A DNA stretch of 64,000 bases from Hofstenia miamia (lineage: Eukaryota; Xenacoelomorpha; Acoela; Hofsteniidae). Location: the NCBI GenBank assembly GCA_900660155.1, contig CABFPE010000140.1, positions 720,263 through 784,262 of the forward strand, read 5' to 3'. The position numbers were made by a program, and so were the translations under genes. Shown here piece after piece: positions 26,205-41,200 of the stretch (the stretch's first letter is position 1; each line of letters begins with the position of its first letter). The notes under the pieces are model-generated. The model searched no databases. It was not told the DNA's origin and was given only the letters and a program-made list of their open reading frames with translations.

Positions 26205-29200
26205 TGCATTCTGCAGGATCAACATTTCATTGATCCCAGTCTCGTGCCACAACAGTTCTACGAAATTTTCGTCTCCCATGCCCAATGTAGTCCCACAGCA
26301 AGACATCTATTCTGGACAAATTTGGAAAGATTATAATTATGTTATTCTAAATATGTGATTCTCAATTTTTTCATTTAGTCCTAGGTCCTAAAGAAATGTA
26401 TTACATTTTAAATTGACATTCTAATTAAAAAATATCTTCAAATATAGCACCCAGCTAGGCTAGTAATTGCATCATAAAAAACAACAAACCTGCATTGACG
26501 GTATCAGACCCCGGACGTCCGGTCATTGAAGAATACCCTGAGCTGAGAACCGTATCATTTGTATCATCTAAAACCTGCAATTAGTTGGATTGTAAGAAAA
26601 AAGGCTTTAAACAAACAAGATTTTTTCCAATTCCAACCTGACTTACAACGCTGGTAAAACAATCCCAAACTTGATTGAAATTTGTATTGTGAAACATAGA
26701 CCATACACATGAAATGTCAATAAAATTACACTTTAATGAACTATTTTACATGGATTATTGAGTGCAACTCCATTTAACTACAATGACATCAATTCTTGTT
26801 GATAGGAGATTATGAAAAACCTGATCAAAGAGTGAAAAACAATCATAATGTGCATCAAACAGGCGATGTTTTTTACTCAATTCGTTAATATTTTTTCTAA
26901 TTAGAGTTATTGTGAAGTAAACAAATGTTATCTAATTGATAACTACTTTTATACAGATGACAACTGTTGTTGCACACAAGCAATCGAGGCAGTATCGAAA
27001 GAAACATTGTTAAAAAAGTAGTGGTTGAAAATTTGCCAATAATTGAAAAGCCTCTGTTCATTTCATCGAAAAAACATGTGGAATTAAAAAAGAGAGAAAT
27101 AGATATTTTTATACTTACTATGCTTATAAACTAAAAATATGAAATACAAAATTTATTGAATTAAGTTTATTTGAGACCTTGTGTTTTAAAAATTAGGTGA
27201 AATGTGAAAAAAATACTTACATAAATTAAGTTGGTTTACATCTTCATTGTCTAAAACGAATAGTTTAAAATTAAATCACCTTAAGACTTAATATTAATAC
27301 TAAATGTTTTATCCTGCTTGTACCAAATTTTTGACGGACTTACTGATTGAAATTATTTCATTTTTTAAAATATAGATCAAACTAATCATTAAAAAAAGTT
27401 GTTCAGTTTTATAGAGACTTAACGCTTAAGCTTCAATTTTTAGTAAAAAAATAGAACTACAAAATAATTTGTGCATTAAGTAACGATGATCAAGCCAGTT
27501 TAAAAAGTTCGTACATAACATGTATACTAACAAATAAACTGCAGTCGATGTTTAACATCTTCCATACACAAACTACTTTTTCTGTTCCCCGCCAGGAAAT
27601 TGACCATTGAAAAAGTTTCTTTCACCAAAGCTGAAGAAAGTAAAATAGAAAGAATAATTTTAACAACACTCATGAAATGATTGGCTCAAATTTATGCTAG
27701 CATTCTTGATGCTGTAAGCCAATCGCTCTCTTATACTTTTCGACAGGAAAGTTCGAACAGAAAAACATATTATTTTTTACGCAGTGAAACATCCGAGAAT
27801 TAGCCTTCTCACTTACAGGCAGCAAGCTGCAACAAATAGTTCACGTTAATGTTCAAACATTATAATATTATTTGCATTTAAACTGATAACTTACTGGATT
27901 AAAGTGGTTTAAGTTAAAATAAAACTGCTAATATTTTAAAAAATTATTTCCAACTTTACAATTAACGCTTTGTCTTCTGTCCTGTTTAACTGAATCATTA
28001 TGCGTGAATGAAATTACTCCCATGTTACAATGATTAATATAAAATATGAATCAGTATTGATTAAAGAGTTATAAGTGTACGTGGTTTGCAAACAGAAGAT
28101 AAAAATTCCCCATAAGCAATAATGCGCATTTAAGCGATTGAAGGGAATAAAATAGCGCTATTTTTAATGCGATTAGCATTTAATGAAAAACAATCTCATT
28201 ATAGTACTACGTCAATGGGAACATTTCACTGAATATGAATGGCGCCTAAATTATACTCATTCCCTCCAGGGTAACTACAACTCTCTTCACTCCTAAATTT
28301 CTACTTATATAAAAAGTCTTTGTTTCTTTACTTTAGCAAAACATGAATATTAAAGTGCATTTTAACATCATAAAGTTTTGATGTAAGCGTATTAACTGTT
28401 TGTAAAAAGTTGATTGTATAATACTAATATTGTAATTACATAAGAAATGTTATAAAGTTTGTTTACTTCATTGCTCACGTTTTAGAGAATTGATTTTAAA
28501 TTTAGACATTCTTTTATTTAGCATACAAAATTCAAAATTAGAAAGATTTTAAACAGTTAGGGTAAAATATAATAGCCCCCTGGATATATATGAATATACA
28601 TTTTTCTTTATAGTTGTTAACAGGTATGCTATGGAGTACCCTGTGTATTTTTTAATAAGAATTTTCTCGAAAATTTTATATCACAGCCAATTCTAAATAA
28701 CGGATGCAAGGTTTATGAAACCTAAAAGCTTCTTGTGTCCCTTAACGCATTCTTTTACCCAATTTTATAGGAATATAAAACTCTTCATTTTTATGTATGT
28801 GAGAAATGAAATATATTGAAATCAGGGATATTTATATAATGCCCTACAAATTGCAATAAGAAATACATATAAATATGATAACAGGTACACATTAATTTTA
28901 CAGTCATAAATAAACAGTGGAATTTTCAAAATTTAAGTTTGTGAAATTGAAATGATAGCAGTCAAATTTATTAAATTACTTAAATATCTGATTAATAAAA
29001 TTACGCGTTTAGAAATACTTCAAATTTAAAATCGTTGCAAATTTTGTACTATCTTAAATCCTCCGTTGCAAATAATTATTTTACTTGAATTTTTGCGAGA
29101 TATATTGGTTGCATGTTAACTGGGTCTAGTATTGAGGGTCACCTTTAACAAATTTAGGAAGAGGCACAAAATTCGTACAATTTGAACTACGTAAAATCCA

Positions 29201-32200
29201 CACAGAGATGAATTAACAGTACAAATTAATAATACAAATGTGTGGGCAAGCTAAGTGAAATCATTTGCCAATTTCTGTACTCTACTTGGAATAGAGTAAA
29301 TTGACTCTAAAGAAATTTAATAATATTTGATTAACGAAACACTTAAACAGGAGAAAATGAACTGAAACGGTTATTGATTGAAAGTGGAGTTCAATGAATA
29401 ATTCAATGAAGACTCACAAGATACAAGAAACATCGCACGGAAATAGAACTTAAACATCTGTTTACTGCATAATGCTTATTATATGAAAGATATGGACATG
29501 GTAATCACAACATTCAAAAGTAGACTATTCCGCAGTAGCAGTTACCCAATTCTAGAAACATAATTGTTACAGAGACAGGGTTTGTAACAAATGGTTTGTG
29601 AAAATGAAACTTAATCTACACATATTATTTACCTGTATATGTACTTCGTAGAAATTAATTAATTGCACAAATGATGCCATGTAATCTAAGATTGGTGGTA
29701 AATGAATGATTTCTTCAATACTTATGCAAGCATTGATATACAAGATTTTTAGTGAAAGATTACGGGGCTGAATTTAATGTTTGTGAGGTTTTGGGAAAAA
29801 TACAATCTATAAATGTCTCTCATTATAAGATACATTCAGGCACATATTTTTTGTTGTAAAACTTCCTATGTACGAAACGGACTCTCTGATTAACACCTTA
29901 GAAGAATTGTCTAAAGTGTGGGTTATGCAAAAACTAAAAAACATAATAGTAGGAACAATAACTAGACATAGTAAATATGATTTTTTTTTGGTAACAAGAA
30001 CAAATAACGAGTTATAAAAAAATCAAATAAGTTAAATTTTTATTTACTTTTATTTGATTAAAAAACCATATTTACTTATAACCTTTTAGGATTAGAGTCC
30101 AGCAGAGGACTCATGCAAATTGCTCCTTCTGTTGCCCCCTTCAACCGTATTACTGGCTGCTTTTGATCGCTTGGCAAGTAATTTTGGATTTTACATCAAA
30201 ATAGTAAATTGAATTGTAACCTTTGTAGCATATTTATTGCATATTATTTGTCTGCATCCCAGTTTATTGACGTCTTCACAATAATACATGACATGCGTCA
30301 AAAACAGGATTTTGGAAAAAATATCTATATTTAATTGTAGTATGTGTTGGGTTACAAAAAGCAGAAAAACAAATGCAAATATGGAAATACATTATATTAA
30401 CACCTTTTGAAGGCTTTGCACATAGTAGGGAATATAGGGGAAACGACGAAATATATCCAATATAATGCGAAACATAAAGTATTCTAAAAAATTAATTCAA
30501 TATAATAACTCAAGTAATTTTCCTTGGAAAGAAATTTCTTTTATATAATTTATATTCTACTATATATTTTTAAGATTGGGGAAGTACATTTCCACCCCCT
30601 GTTTATTACAATAATTGCGATGTCATGCATAATTGCAATAGACTGAGCATCACAAAGGAAGTGGAGTTGATACAAAATTAAAAATAACAATTAAATATAC
30701 AATATCATCGTCTGTTGCCGGTAAATTGAATTAATATTTATTTTAACCAGATGCCTACCATTAAAATTTAATCCCGAATTCAAACAATAACGAACGAAAG
30801 ACTAGATGAATGATTTGTAAAAAAGAAATGACGTCAAAATAATGTTAACCAATAAACAAAAGCACGCAGAATTAAAGCTAAAACAGTTTATTACGCAATT
30901 AGCAAGCGATAACAAATTAAAACATTAATGAAACACGAGTTTACACAGTGTTGGATTTTAAATAGTCATTTGTTTACAAGCAAACAAATAATTGGTTACA
31001 GAAAACGCTTGTTACATAAATTAAAGTAATTTTTTGAAAACTGAAATATAAGCTCACACTAACCTAAAATTGATGCAAAAATATGAAGTAGAATATACAT
31101 GTAGCAAAAATAACGCGACACACACGCAAGCCAAGTGTTTTTGAAATTATAACAAGTTAAAATGTAAATAGGAGTTGGATAACATCTATGCAACTAACCA
31201 GAAGAATTTCAACGCCTGTTCAAATGTCGTTTTCCGAGCCTTACACAATAAAGACTATGAACATTTATCAAAACAAACGATGATGTATCAAAATGTCTTC
31301 CGGGAATACACTCTATAGTGCTGGTCATAAAGTATTTTACCGGAGATGAGCATGGACTGGACACGGCCATGTCCGATATATTACTAAGATAGCACTAAAT
31401 CTCAGTCACATTTTGTGTCTATAAAGCAGAAATTTCCAATGCCGTAGCGTATCAGACTTGAACACAAAGTTTCGGCTCCTCTTCATCATTGTTGAGCCAT
31501 TTAATGAGATATTTTTGCAAGAATTCCTATTGCAATTTTGATATTTAGCTACAAACATTATCCATTTGCTTGCTGAGAATTCTACTTTCATCTTTATATT
31601 TAAATCCTATGTCCCTGTAAAAATAGCTCGAAAAAATGAATGGTACGTAAATATATCAAGCAATAAAAAGTTCAGCATATTACCATTTTTTTCTATCATG
31701 TACTAAAAAATTTCAGAAATATTGGCATTGAAAACTTATAAAAATCCCTTTGCGATAATAAGAAAAATTTAGACAAACGGGGCACTGTGTACAATTACAT
31801 AAATGTCTCAATAATTGTTTTGAACAGAGCAGAAAAAATTGATGTTGGTGAATTGCAAGTACCAACTTCAAAATGATTACTAAAACTTTGAAGACACGTA
31901 ACTTTCAGTCATAAAAACTTGCGATATAGTTCAACTGGAATTTCCTGGTGAAATCAGGAATTTGAAATTTCTAAAAATTTACTCTAGTTAAATCCAACAA
32001 TAAAGACTTTCAGAGTAAAACGCATAAATGTAATATGATCAGATTTCTATATTGTACATGATCTTATGAAGATATTTAATATTGAAAACAAAACTGCTTA
32101 CCGGAAGAGATCTTCTTTGCCCACGTTGGTTTAACAGGTGGTGGAATCACAGGCTTCTAAATTTCAATTATAAATTATGCACCACGTTTTAATTAAAAAG

Positions 32201-35200
32201 GCATCCTCAGACAATTAATGGAAAATTCATTTAATTTCATTATTAAAACGCAATTTTAAATTTGAAAGGTAAACAACGCAAGATAGAATGAAATTTTTCT
32301 AGATTCTTGATAACGAGTGCTTCATGATAACTGAGATGAGGGAATGGTTATTTCATAACCCGCTTTTGGATACGCTCAATATCATTGGCTTAGCCTTGGT
32401 AACAGAGAAATGCCAAAGTGGAACACAATACTCAAGGACAAATCCAACAATTCTTACATAATCTGTTATAATGTCTTTAGTTGGGATTCCACTAAGTTTC
32501 AAAACATATATAAAATGAAGTCTTTTCGCCGCCTTCGTTATGATATTATGGACATGTTTCCCCACTTTAAATTATATTGCAACTCTACACCCAGTAAAGA
32601 AGCTGATGAAACTCGCTTAATTACATTTCCATTCACGTAACACTCAGGTGAAAACAAATTTTTATGTTAATTATTCTAAAAACATTATCTAATGAAAAAT
32701 TTCGAGAATTTACGAATCTAGAAATTGAATAATTGAGAGATCAATTTGCTATATAATTTGAAATTTTGATATAAACTGGAAATGCAAGATATTACTAACT
32801 TTGAATCCATTTGGTCCTATGGTTTGGTCGTCATTTCCATGTCCATTCCAAGGAAATACAGCCTTACTTCTCCCGGCTGAGAGTACAAGCCCTCTTTTAC
32901 TGCTTGCGGATGATACGTTGGACGTGTTAGGATCTGCTGATTCTCCGCCTTCTAGCATAGTCCGCCCTCCGCGTGACATCCCAGCTGCCCTATTGATCCA
33001 TTCGATATCAGGGGCCTAAGGGAAAACGTATATGAATAAAATTATGAAAAAACTATAGTGAAGAAAAATATATATTACACAGTATACTCCACCAAGAAGC
33101 ATGGTAAAAAACACCTCCGTGTTTAATGGAGATCAAGTTAGGAACATGTAATCCTTAGACGGCCCTAGTCGTATCAAGGGTCATTTATAATCGTCAGGTT
33201 GGAAGTACACTAACAGATTTCAGGAAAAAATCAAGATGTCAACAACTATTTCTGTATTTTTTATTGAATTTTCACATTTTCATTTATACTTTTATATTAC
33301 ATCTTTGTGCGCATTGCACTAGTAATATTTTTTATCAGTCGGTAATAAACGGGGTTGGCGGGCAAGGCCGGTTCAGGTCCAAAGAATTGAGCCGTTTCCC
33401 ACCCTGATGGAGATCTTAGCAAATAAACGAGGAAATTGATAAAAGTAGTGCTTTTAGACAAAGAGAAAAATTAAGGTGATAAAACAAACTGTTCATTTTA
33501 ATAATGGTTATAGAGTTGGTCAATTTGTAACAAAATATACAGATTTCCATGTTTTCTATTATAATATTACTGTAATCAGGCATTTCTTAGATTTTTACCG
33601 GAGTAATGGTTCGAAGATTGGTTGCATAGTCAATCATGCCATTATCCTTAATCATTGGCAATTGACGACGAGCAATTCGCGCCTTAACTGCATTCATTGG
33701 AGCATCTCCATGTGTGGGTTCCAACGCTTCAATTGCATCTATTAGAGCCCGAAGATTATTCACTCCCATTAATTGCGCCAAAACAGCAATACACTCCAAA
33801 GAGGCCTAAAATTAATGATTGAAATATCATAAAAAAAGATAATACAATGGGGACTTGTTTCTCTTAGATATTCATCACACAGTATATCAATTAGCTTGTA
33901 ATTGTAATAAAGTTATCTTATACGGACATATTAACTACTTAATAAATTAAAGGGTAAGTCGAAGCCAGTATCTGTGCAAAATCAAAATTGGCGGATGTAC
34001 AAGACAATAGAACGAACGAATTCACTGCAAAGGCTATCATTATAGAATATATTTTAAAATTATTGGCGAAATTCCTGTTTAATCCTAACTTATTTAACTC
34101 ATATTTCCTTTCTAGCCGAATGAATATTTTCTTTATATATATATATATATATATCAAGGACGCTCTAAATAATAAGGACTCTGTGTCATCTAATAAGTGT
34201 AAAAAAATAAGAAGGCCCAATTGTATAAAAGTAGAAGCTAAATAATGAATGAAATAAATGGTATATAACATTTGTAAACCACAATTGTACAGTTTGAGAA
34301 TAAAAGTACAAAAATAATAGTAAAACTCCACACATGTAATCAAAATTTAATTAAATTGAAGTTTTCTTTTACGCCTGCAAAGAGATCCATCATCTTTATA
34401 AATAAAGAATTCTTTAGTCATTTTGTTGACATATCCTTTAAAAAAAGTATTACATAAGCGTTTACAAATTGAATAGTGATTAGGTAAGTCAAAGGAATAT
34501 GTTGAATAGATCTGTTGAAACATTTTTAATATGGCACACGAGCATTGTTTGCGTTCTACGGACTTGAAATGACAATATGTATACTGACTGAATTTAAATA
34601 GATGCTCTGAAGGAAAGCGAAGTCTTCCTCTGGAATTTAAATCTGTAAATTCTCTAAAACAGTCATCTTCCCATATTTCACCAGCTGGCATCTTTTCTTT
34701 AAATGCGATGAAACCACAAATATAAAACAATGTGGCATTTTCGGATTTTGATATGCATTCAACGTCTTCATCCAATGAATCAATATCAGATAAATTGATT
34801 AGAAGTTCGCTGCTACAACATTGTAAAGTAGCAAGTGGTTTAAATGAATCAACATCTAACTCCAATTCTGATAACAGATTTAGTCTGCGAAGCTTAACAC
34901 TTGACATTACATTGAGCAATGAAACATAAAAATTGCCTCCATTTAACTGCCGAATTACACCGAATTCTCCTTCAAGGCGATCCGTTTGAAAATAGCCAGG
35001 TAATACGTAATTAAATTGACATTTCTGAAGTAAGTAGCAAATATAATCACACATTCCATTTAGAGAGTGCCATAGAGCTGTACTAGTATGCTTTGTGAAA
35101 CATTTAAATCCAGAGGAATTCCTTGTGGCAAGACAACCATTTGCCAAGCGCTGTAAAAAATCAAACCTTGAGTCATTAATGTCTGAAAATGGCATTGAAT

Positions 35201-38200
35201 CTTCATTGTTAAATCGGAAACCCTCTGAAGTGGATTTTATGTTAACAATTTGCCACATTTTTCTGAAAATATCTAGAAACTCCCCTGTCTGTAGAAAACC
35301 ATCCATTTTCAATGCAGAAATGGTCCTTGTTTCAAACGGAATGAGAGCAAGGGAAACCTTTTGTCTTTCAAGTGGCTTGGGCATTAAAACCGTAGGGGTC
35401 AATCGAGTTCTGGTTACTAGTGCATCATCATCTACATCTTTTTGAAAAACTTTCCAAAGATCATTCCATTTGCATGTCAGATAATTATCACTATATTTAA
35501 TTTCCACAATCTTCTGCTTACTGTTTATTATATTATTTCTAATATTTTTCATAAGATGGACAAAATCATAAAGCAAGAAAATGTTGCGATTAGTGTCATT
35601 TGGATGCATAGCTCGCCAAGGAGTCTTTGAAGATTGAAGAGAAAATTCTTTAAAAAATGCTTGGTTTACAGAAAAATTATCTGTTGATACACCAGTAATA
35701 ATTCCATAATTGCATTCAACAACTTTTGCAAGCTTGGAGAAGTATTCAAATTGAAACTTACATGTATTCCTGTACATTGGCAATAGATAGCCTATGAATG
35801 AAAATCTTCCTGTAATTGAACTGACCATCATACATAGAATTGTACGTGCTGGTTGTGATGGTTCATCAATAGAAAAACCGTAGACGCTTCCAGCAGAATA
35901 TTGAATTGAAGGCTTAATGTAAATTTCGTCTATTAATATAATACAGTGCCTTTCTTGAACATTAGCAGCTGTAAAAACATTCTTACAAGTAACTGATAAC
36001 TCTTCATCTGAACAAACATCTTTAGCAGAAGTAAGTTTTGATTTAATTGTTGTGGGGTGTGGAAGTGTAAAATAATTTCTTAAAAATATATAAGCACTTC
36101 TACTTTGAAGAAACAAAGAAATAGCAAATTTATTCATTGACATCGAATAATGAAAAGACTTGGATGTAGAGTGTGATAATTGTTCTAACAATAGTATTTG
36201 TGGCGAAGTTAATCCAACCAATTCATCATGAAGTAATGAATTTGCAAATGTTTTGACAACGTGGTTGGAATCGATCTCCGCAAGTCGTGTGTGATTGATT
36301 AATTCTTCTAATTGGCTCCAATATTGCAGCTTATAAGAAAATCCCAAAAGATGACGAATATTCATAACTTTACAGCTGATTTTAAAGCATGTAACTGTAA
36401 AATTGGATTTAATTTCAACTGAAAACAAACACCTATTCCCAGAGATTTCAGCCACAGTAATGCACTCATGTCCAATGTTAATAAAATATTTTTTGATGAA
36501 TCTCTTAGTGACTTCTTCACAAAAGTTGTCAAAATCATTTGGGATACAATCATGCTCCAAAAACGATTTCATTTCATCAGGCACGGAAGTTCTGGATTCA
36601 CAGGAAACATTGCGTTTGTTTATGTCGCGAGGATTGGACATTGGCGTTTGAATAGTACAACTTTTTGGTACATTAAAAATGCTAGGAGGATCTATTGGGA
36701 CCAAATGTCGTTTAACACGTTTTTTTGCAGCGTCTTCGGGCCAATGAAGACTGCACACGCCCATATGCTTTGTTGGTGATTTCTAAAGTTATTATCATTC
36801 AAACAAAAACGCTTTAAATTATTGATAAAGATATTAAATAAATGTTATGTTTTAAAAGTTTACAAAAAATAATGAATTGAATTTATTTTTGAAATATTCA
36901 ATTATTGAAATACTTAATTTTTCTAAACAATAGATTGATAAGTAACCACAAATTGCATTGGAAAATTTCAGTAAAGTTTTCTCTATAAAGACATTTCAAA
37001 CAACATTAAATGCTCATCTTTTATTCATAAATATAAATCAATTTGTATTGAAAAAAGGCAATTAATTAAAAGAACACGGTTTGCAAATAATATTTTACAT
37101 TAAAAGCCAGGGGCTGGAAGGTTTATGATGCCTTCTATCAGCTGCACATTTAATTTTAATGAAAGACTTTGTACTTGTGATTGGAAAACTTTAGTTCTTA
37201 TAATTAAATATCAAATTGAAAAATGAAATTAATTAATTGAAATTGAACAGAGTGTGATAGAAAAATGTATGTATCATATATGATATATTCAGTCTCTGTC
37301 TCAGGTTAATGCGAAATGAACCACAATATCCAAACATAAAACCATATAACTAATTTATGGTAAAATTCGATTAATAAAACTCAGTAGCAAATTCCCAAAA
37401 AATAATAATTCAAATCTATACCTTCAGAACGTTGGGCAGTGCTTTGAGCCATCTGGACATTTCCTCTTTATTTGTGGGGAAGCTATAAACAGTATGCTTA
37501 GCTTCATTTCGATAATTAGTACGGCAGTTAAACACAGAGCATTTCTTTGGCATTCCTTCTATGACGCCTATGTATTACCAACGTTGCTTTTAATTAATCT
37601 GTGCAAACCACAGCAATTTAGCAATACATTACCTCTACGCTAGAGGCGCAACGAGTTTTCGTTTACGCTGGGCCTTCTTATTTATCTACACTTCACAATT
37701 AGCGCTTAGTCCTGTTTATTTAGAGCGTCCTTGATATATATATATACATATAATTGTTTTTGTATTTTTATGGTCACTGGCCGCTAGTGGCGTAGCGTCA
37801 TAGAGGCCTGAGAGGGCCCAGAAATTGTCTGAATTTTTAAATGATTTCTGCGGCCTACACATGTAAATTACATTCATTCAGGGTAAAACTTCTGCAATAT
37901 TATACACATTGCATACATAAGTTAATAAAATGCTGGTTGGTACCGGTCAGTGACGTGCAGAGCACATATTAATGGGGGAAGCGGAATATGATATAATTAT
38001 AAAATTTATATGTTTGTATTGCATATGTTGCATATAACTTTAATTTCAAGCATATAAATCATTATCTAAAAAATTTACCAGATAATATAAATACAATATT
38101 TTATTTCCAGAAACGATTAGCAATGCTCACAATGCAATTGAAGTTATGTCGCTCAATTATCTTGAAGATCATATTAGTAGTGTGAAAAATTTATAAGAAA

Positions 38201-41200
38201 AATTTTGACAAAATGACGAATTGAATCAGTGTATTACAGTTTATTACAGATGGTCAGTTTTAAAGGTTTTGAAACTGATCAATATAGGTTAGCCAAATAG
38301 AAAATTTACATCTGAATTTACTAAATTGACTGTATTTACTTCAACAATTATTTATTTCTATTTTAATGTTATTTCTATACATCCATTTTTGTAAATTAAG
38401 TGAAATCTTCTTGTGATTGTTAAGTAAAAAATGAAAGTTACACTTTGTTTGTGGTCAATTATAAGTGATTTGGAGGCTAAATTGCAGTTCTAGTTTAAAA
38501 TTTCAATCACCATTGTCGACTCGACAATATAAATCATTGAACAATCCCGCGGTAAGATTTCCGCGGTCCTCTCGTAGTATTTTCGAATTTTGATTGGTTG
38601 GAGCTTTTGTCAATTACGTTAACAAAGTGTGATAAAGGAAGCGGCAGACAGTTGCGCGGACTGTTTTCAGTTGTAATTGAGAAACATTGATTTTTATCAA
38701 TACCAATTATCATAATTAAGGTACAGTCGAGCAATTATTACGACGCAAACTTAAGTAATAGGATATTGATTATTATTGCTGTTCATAATATTAAATCAAT
38801 TATTACAAAACTCATATAGTTCAATTGTTCAACAAGAACAAACCTACCCAAAATACAGTATTTTACATTATTTAAATGACGAAAATGAACAGTAATTAGT
38901 TTAATGTTTAGAATTTAAGAAAAATAGGAAATTGAAAAGAATTGGAAACTTATAAATATGTTTTGTAAGCATAAATATTTTTTCTTTATTTGTTCAAATA
39001 AATTTCAATGGGCGGCGCTTACCTTGCTTACACTGAATGCACGCCTGTGGTACCGGTAACTAATAATTCATTCTTGTTACATCTACAAAGATGTTGTGGT
39101 CATACAAAATTATGAAATTTTTAGTCAGTTAAGGGTAAATACAATTACTCTCTCCCGATTTTTTTGACGCACATTGCCTCGGGGGAGGTTTTTAATGTCG
39201 TCTTTTAAAAAGTTTGACAGTTCATTAATGTCGTAAATTTTTAAAGTGTTAGTTTTACAATGTAGCAATTTTTTAATGCCGACATTAAAAAATACATTAA
39301 AAAAATATATGTATAGAAATGAAGATATTTGCAATTTTAGTGGAAATTGTGATGAACAAGTATAATACATATTACGATTTCACAAATTAATACCTGACGA
39401 ACCCGTCTTTTACTGTCAACTAGACATGGGGAAACCGCTTCGCAAAGTGCTGTGAAGTCAAAGTCGGTGGTTGGAAATATGAGAAGGGCTGTGATGACAA
39501 TGTTGAGTGTTTCCTCACGTGCGCGTGAGTTCTTGTGATTAAGGTGAGACAAAATATGCTTCAGTACAAGCATCGGCGTGGAAGCGTACATTAAATCTTT
39601 GAACGCGCGTGCATTCAATTGACGAATGACAATTTTTGAGTCACCAACACGAGAGGTTAAAGCAGTGGCAAGCGGACCAACATATTGCGACGATTCTACT
39701 CCCAATTTCTTAATAACTACAATAAAAATCTCAAGAGCACTCATTGTGATCTTGAAATTAACTTCATCAACAAGAAACTTAGAGAGAAAGTTAATAAAAT
39801 CTTTTAAATGGGGCATTAAGACTCGCAGGTCACTCAAAAGTGTGAGATCGCTCTTTAACTCTTCAATGGCACCGAAACGAACACTCCAGTCTTGAGGATT
39901 GGAAAGACGAGTCATCACATCACGACGAATAACTCCGAACCTAAAATGATGCTATATAAATAACTAACGAAAATGATTTTTACCCTGCACTGTCCACGTC
40001 ATTCAATGTGTGTCCTGTTAACTTTACAACGAGCTCTCGAGCACTGAGGGTCGGAGATGACCTATCGCCGTATGTGACACTGGCTGTAGCCATACGACGT
40101 TTGTAGATATTTTGCAGATTTGCAGGCATTTGTTCGATATAAGAGCGAAAAACTTGTTCTCCTGAAATCTGACGAATTCGTTCCAGCGATTTAGCAACTT
40201 TGTTCCACTCTTCACTTTTACCGAGGAGTTCCACCAAACACTGAACTACGTTTGAAAGATCCTCTTTAGCAAATTCCCGAGTCAACAACACGGGGAGATT
40301 AATAGCGGCTTCGGTTTGAACCCAATCCTCATCTGACTCAAGACCCACTTCACAGTAAACCTAAAAATGACAAATGGTAAACACTTTTAGATATAAAATT
40401 GTCTACTGTTTATGTATTCATTGACATAGGAACATAAATTTACACTTAGAAAAATATTTTAATACATTTAATCGGTCTTGGGTAAAATAGTGTTGTTTTT
40501 GAACATATGTACAAGTCTGCGTTCGCTCATTAGAAACAGTATCTTCTTCCTAAGAGCTTGAATTCTACATTTCACTTCTAGATTTCCAATACTAAGTCAA
40601 TCCCAATATAATACGGATTGCATATTTTCGCACTACAATTTCTTCGAAAATGCGTAGAAATTGTTATGGTAATGAACGTTAAGATTTTTACCCCCAAATC
40701 CCATAAAAGCTGTTTTTAATCAAAATTCATCACGACACATATCGTAAGCTATAGCAATAAATATTGTGATAGCGCATGAAAATGACAAAGAAAATGATGT
40801 TAAGCAGACTATATATGATCGGATTTCATTATAATGAAGAAACTTGATCAAAAGACTAATGGCCTGTTCATAGGTTAACTGATGCAATCATTATATACAC
40901 AATAGGTTAAATTGAGGGTATAATTACAAAGGCAATGACTAATGAGACATCATTTTCACAAAGATTAACGTTTTAATTTATAACTTGAACTCTTACCACT
41001 AGGATTAACTTTTGCATTACGAATTTATATTGCCCTCTTATGCTTTATATACAACATCATAATGAATATACATGGTATGAAAAATATAGTAAAAATTGAA
41101 TTCAATCTTAAAAATTTGATAGATTAAGAAAAGATGTTGTGTGAATTTACATGAGAAGTTTCAGAAATTTTGACAAAAATAGTTCTGTAGTGAACTTGGT

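Noticed and set aside
26568-26575. CAG acceptor upstream of TOGARAM exon 7
   Set aside because: Using it gives the wrong phase with exon 6; the TTTTAG seven bases downstream fits.
34732-36779. Plus-strand frames opposite the P transposase
   Set aside because: Antisense shadows of an intact 855-residue gene; no family signature.
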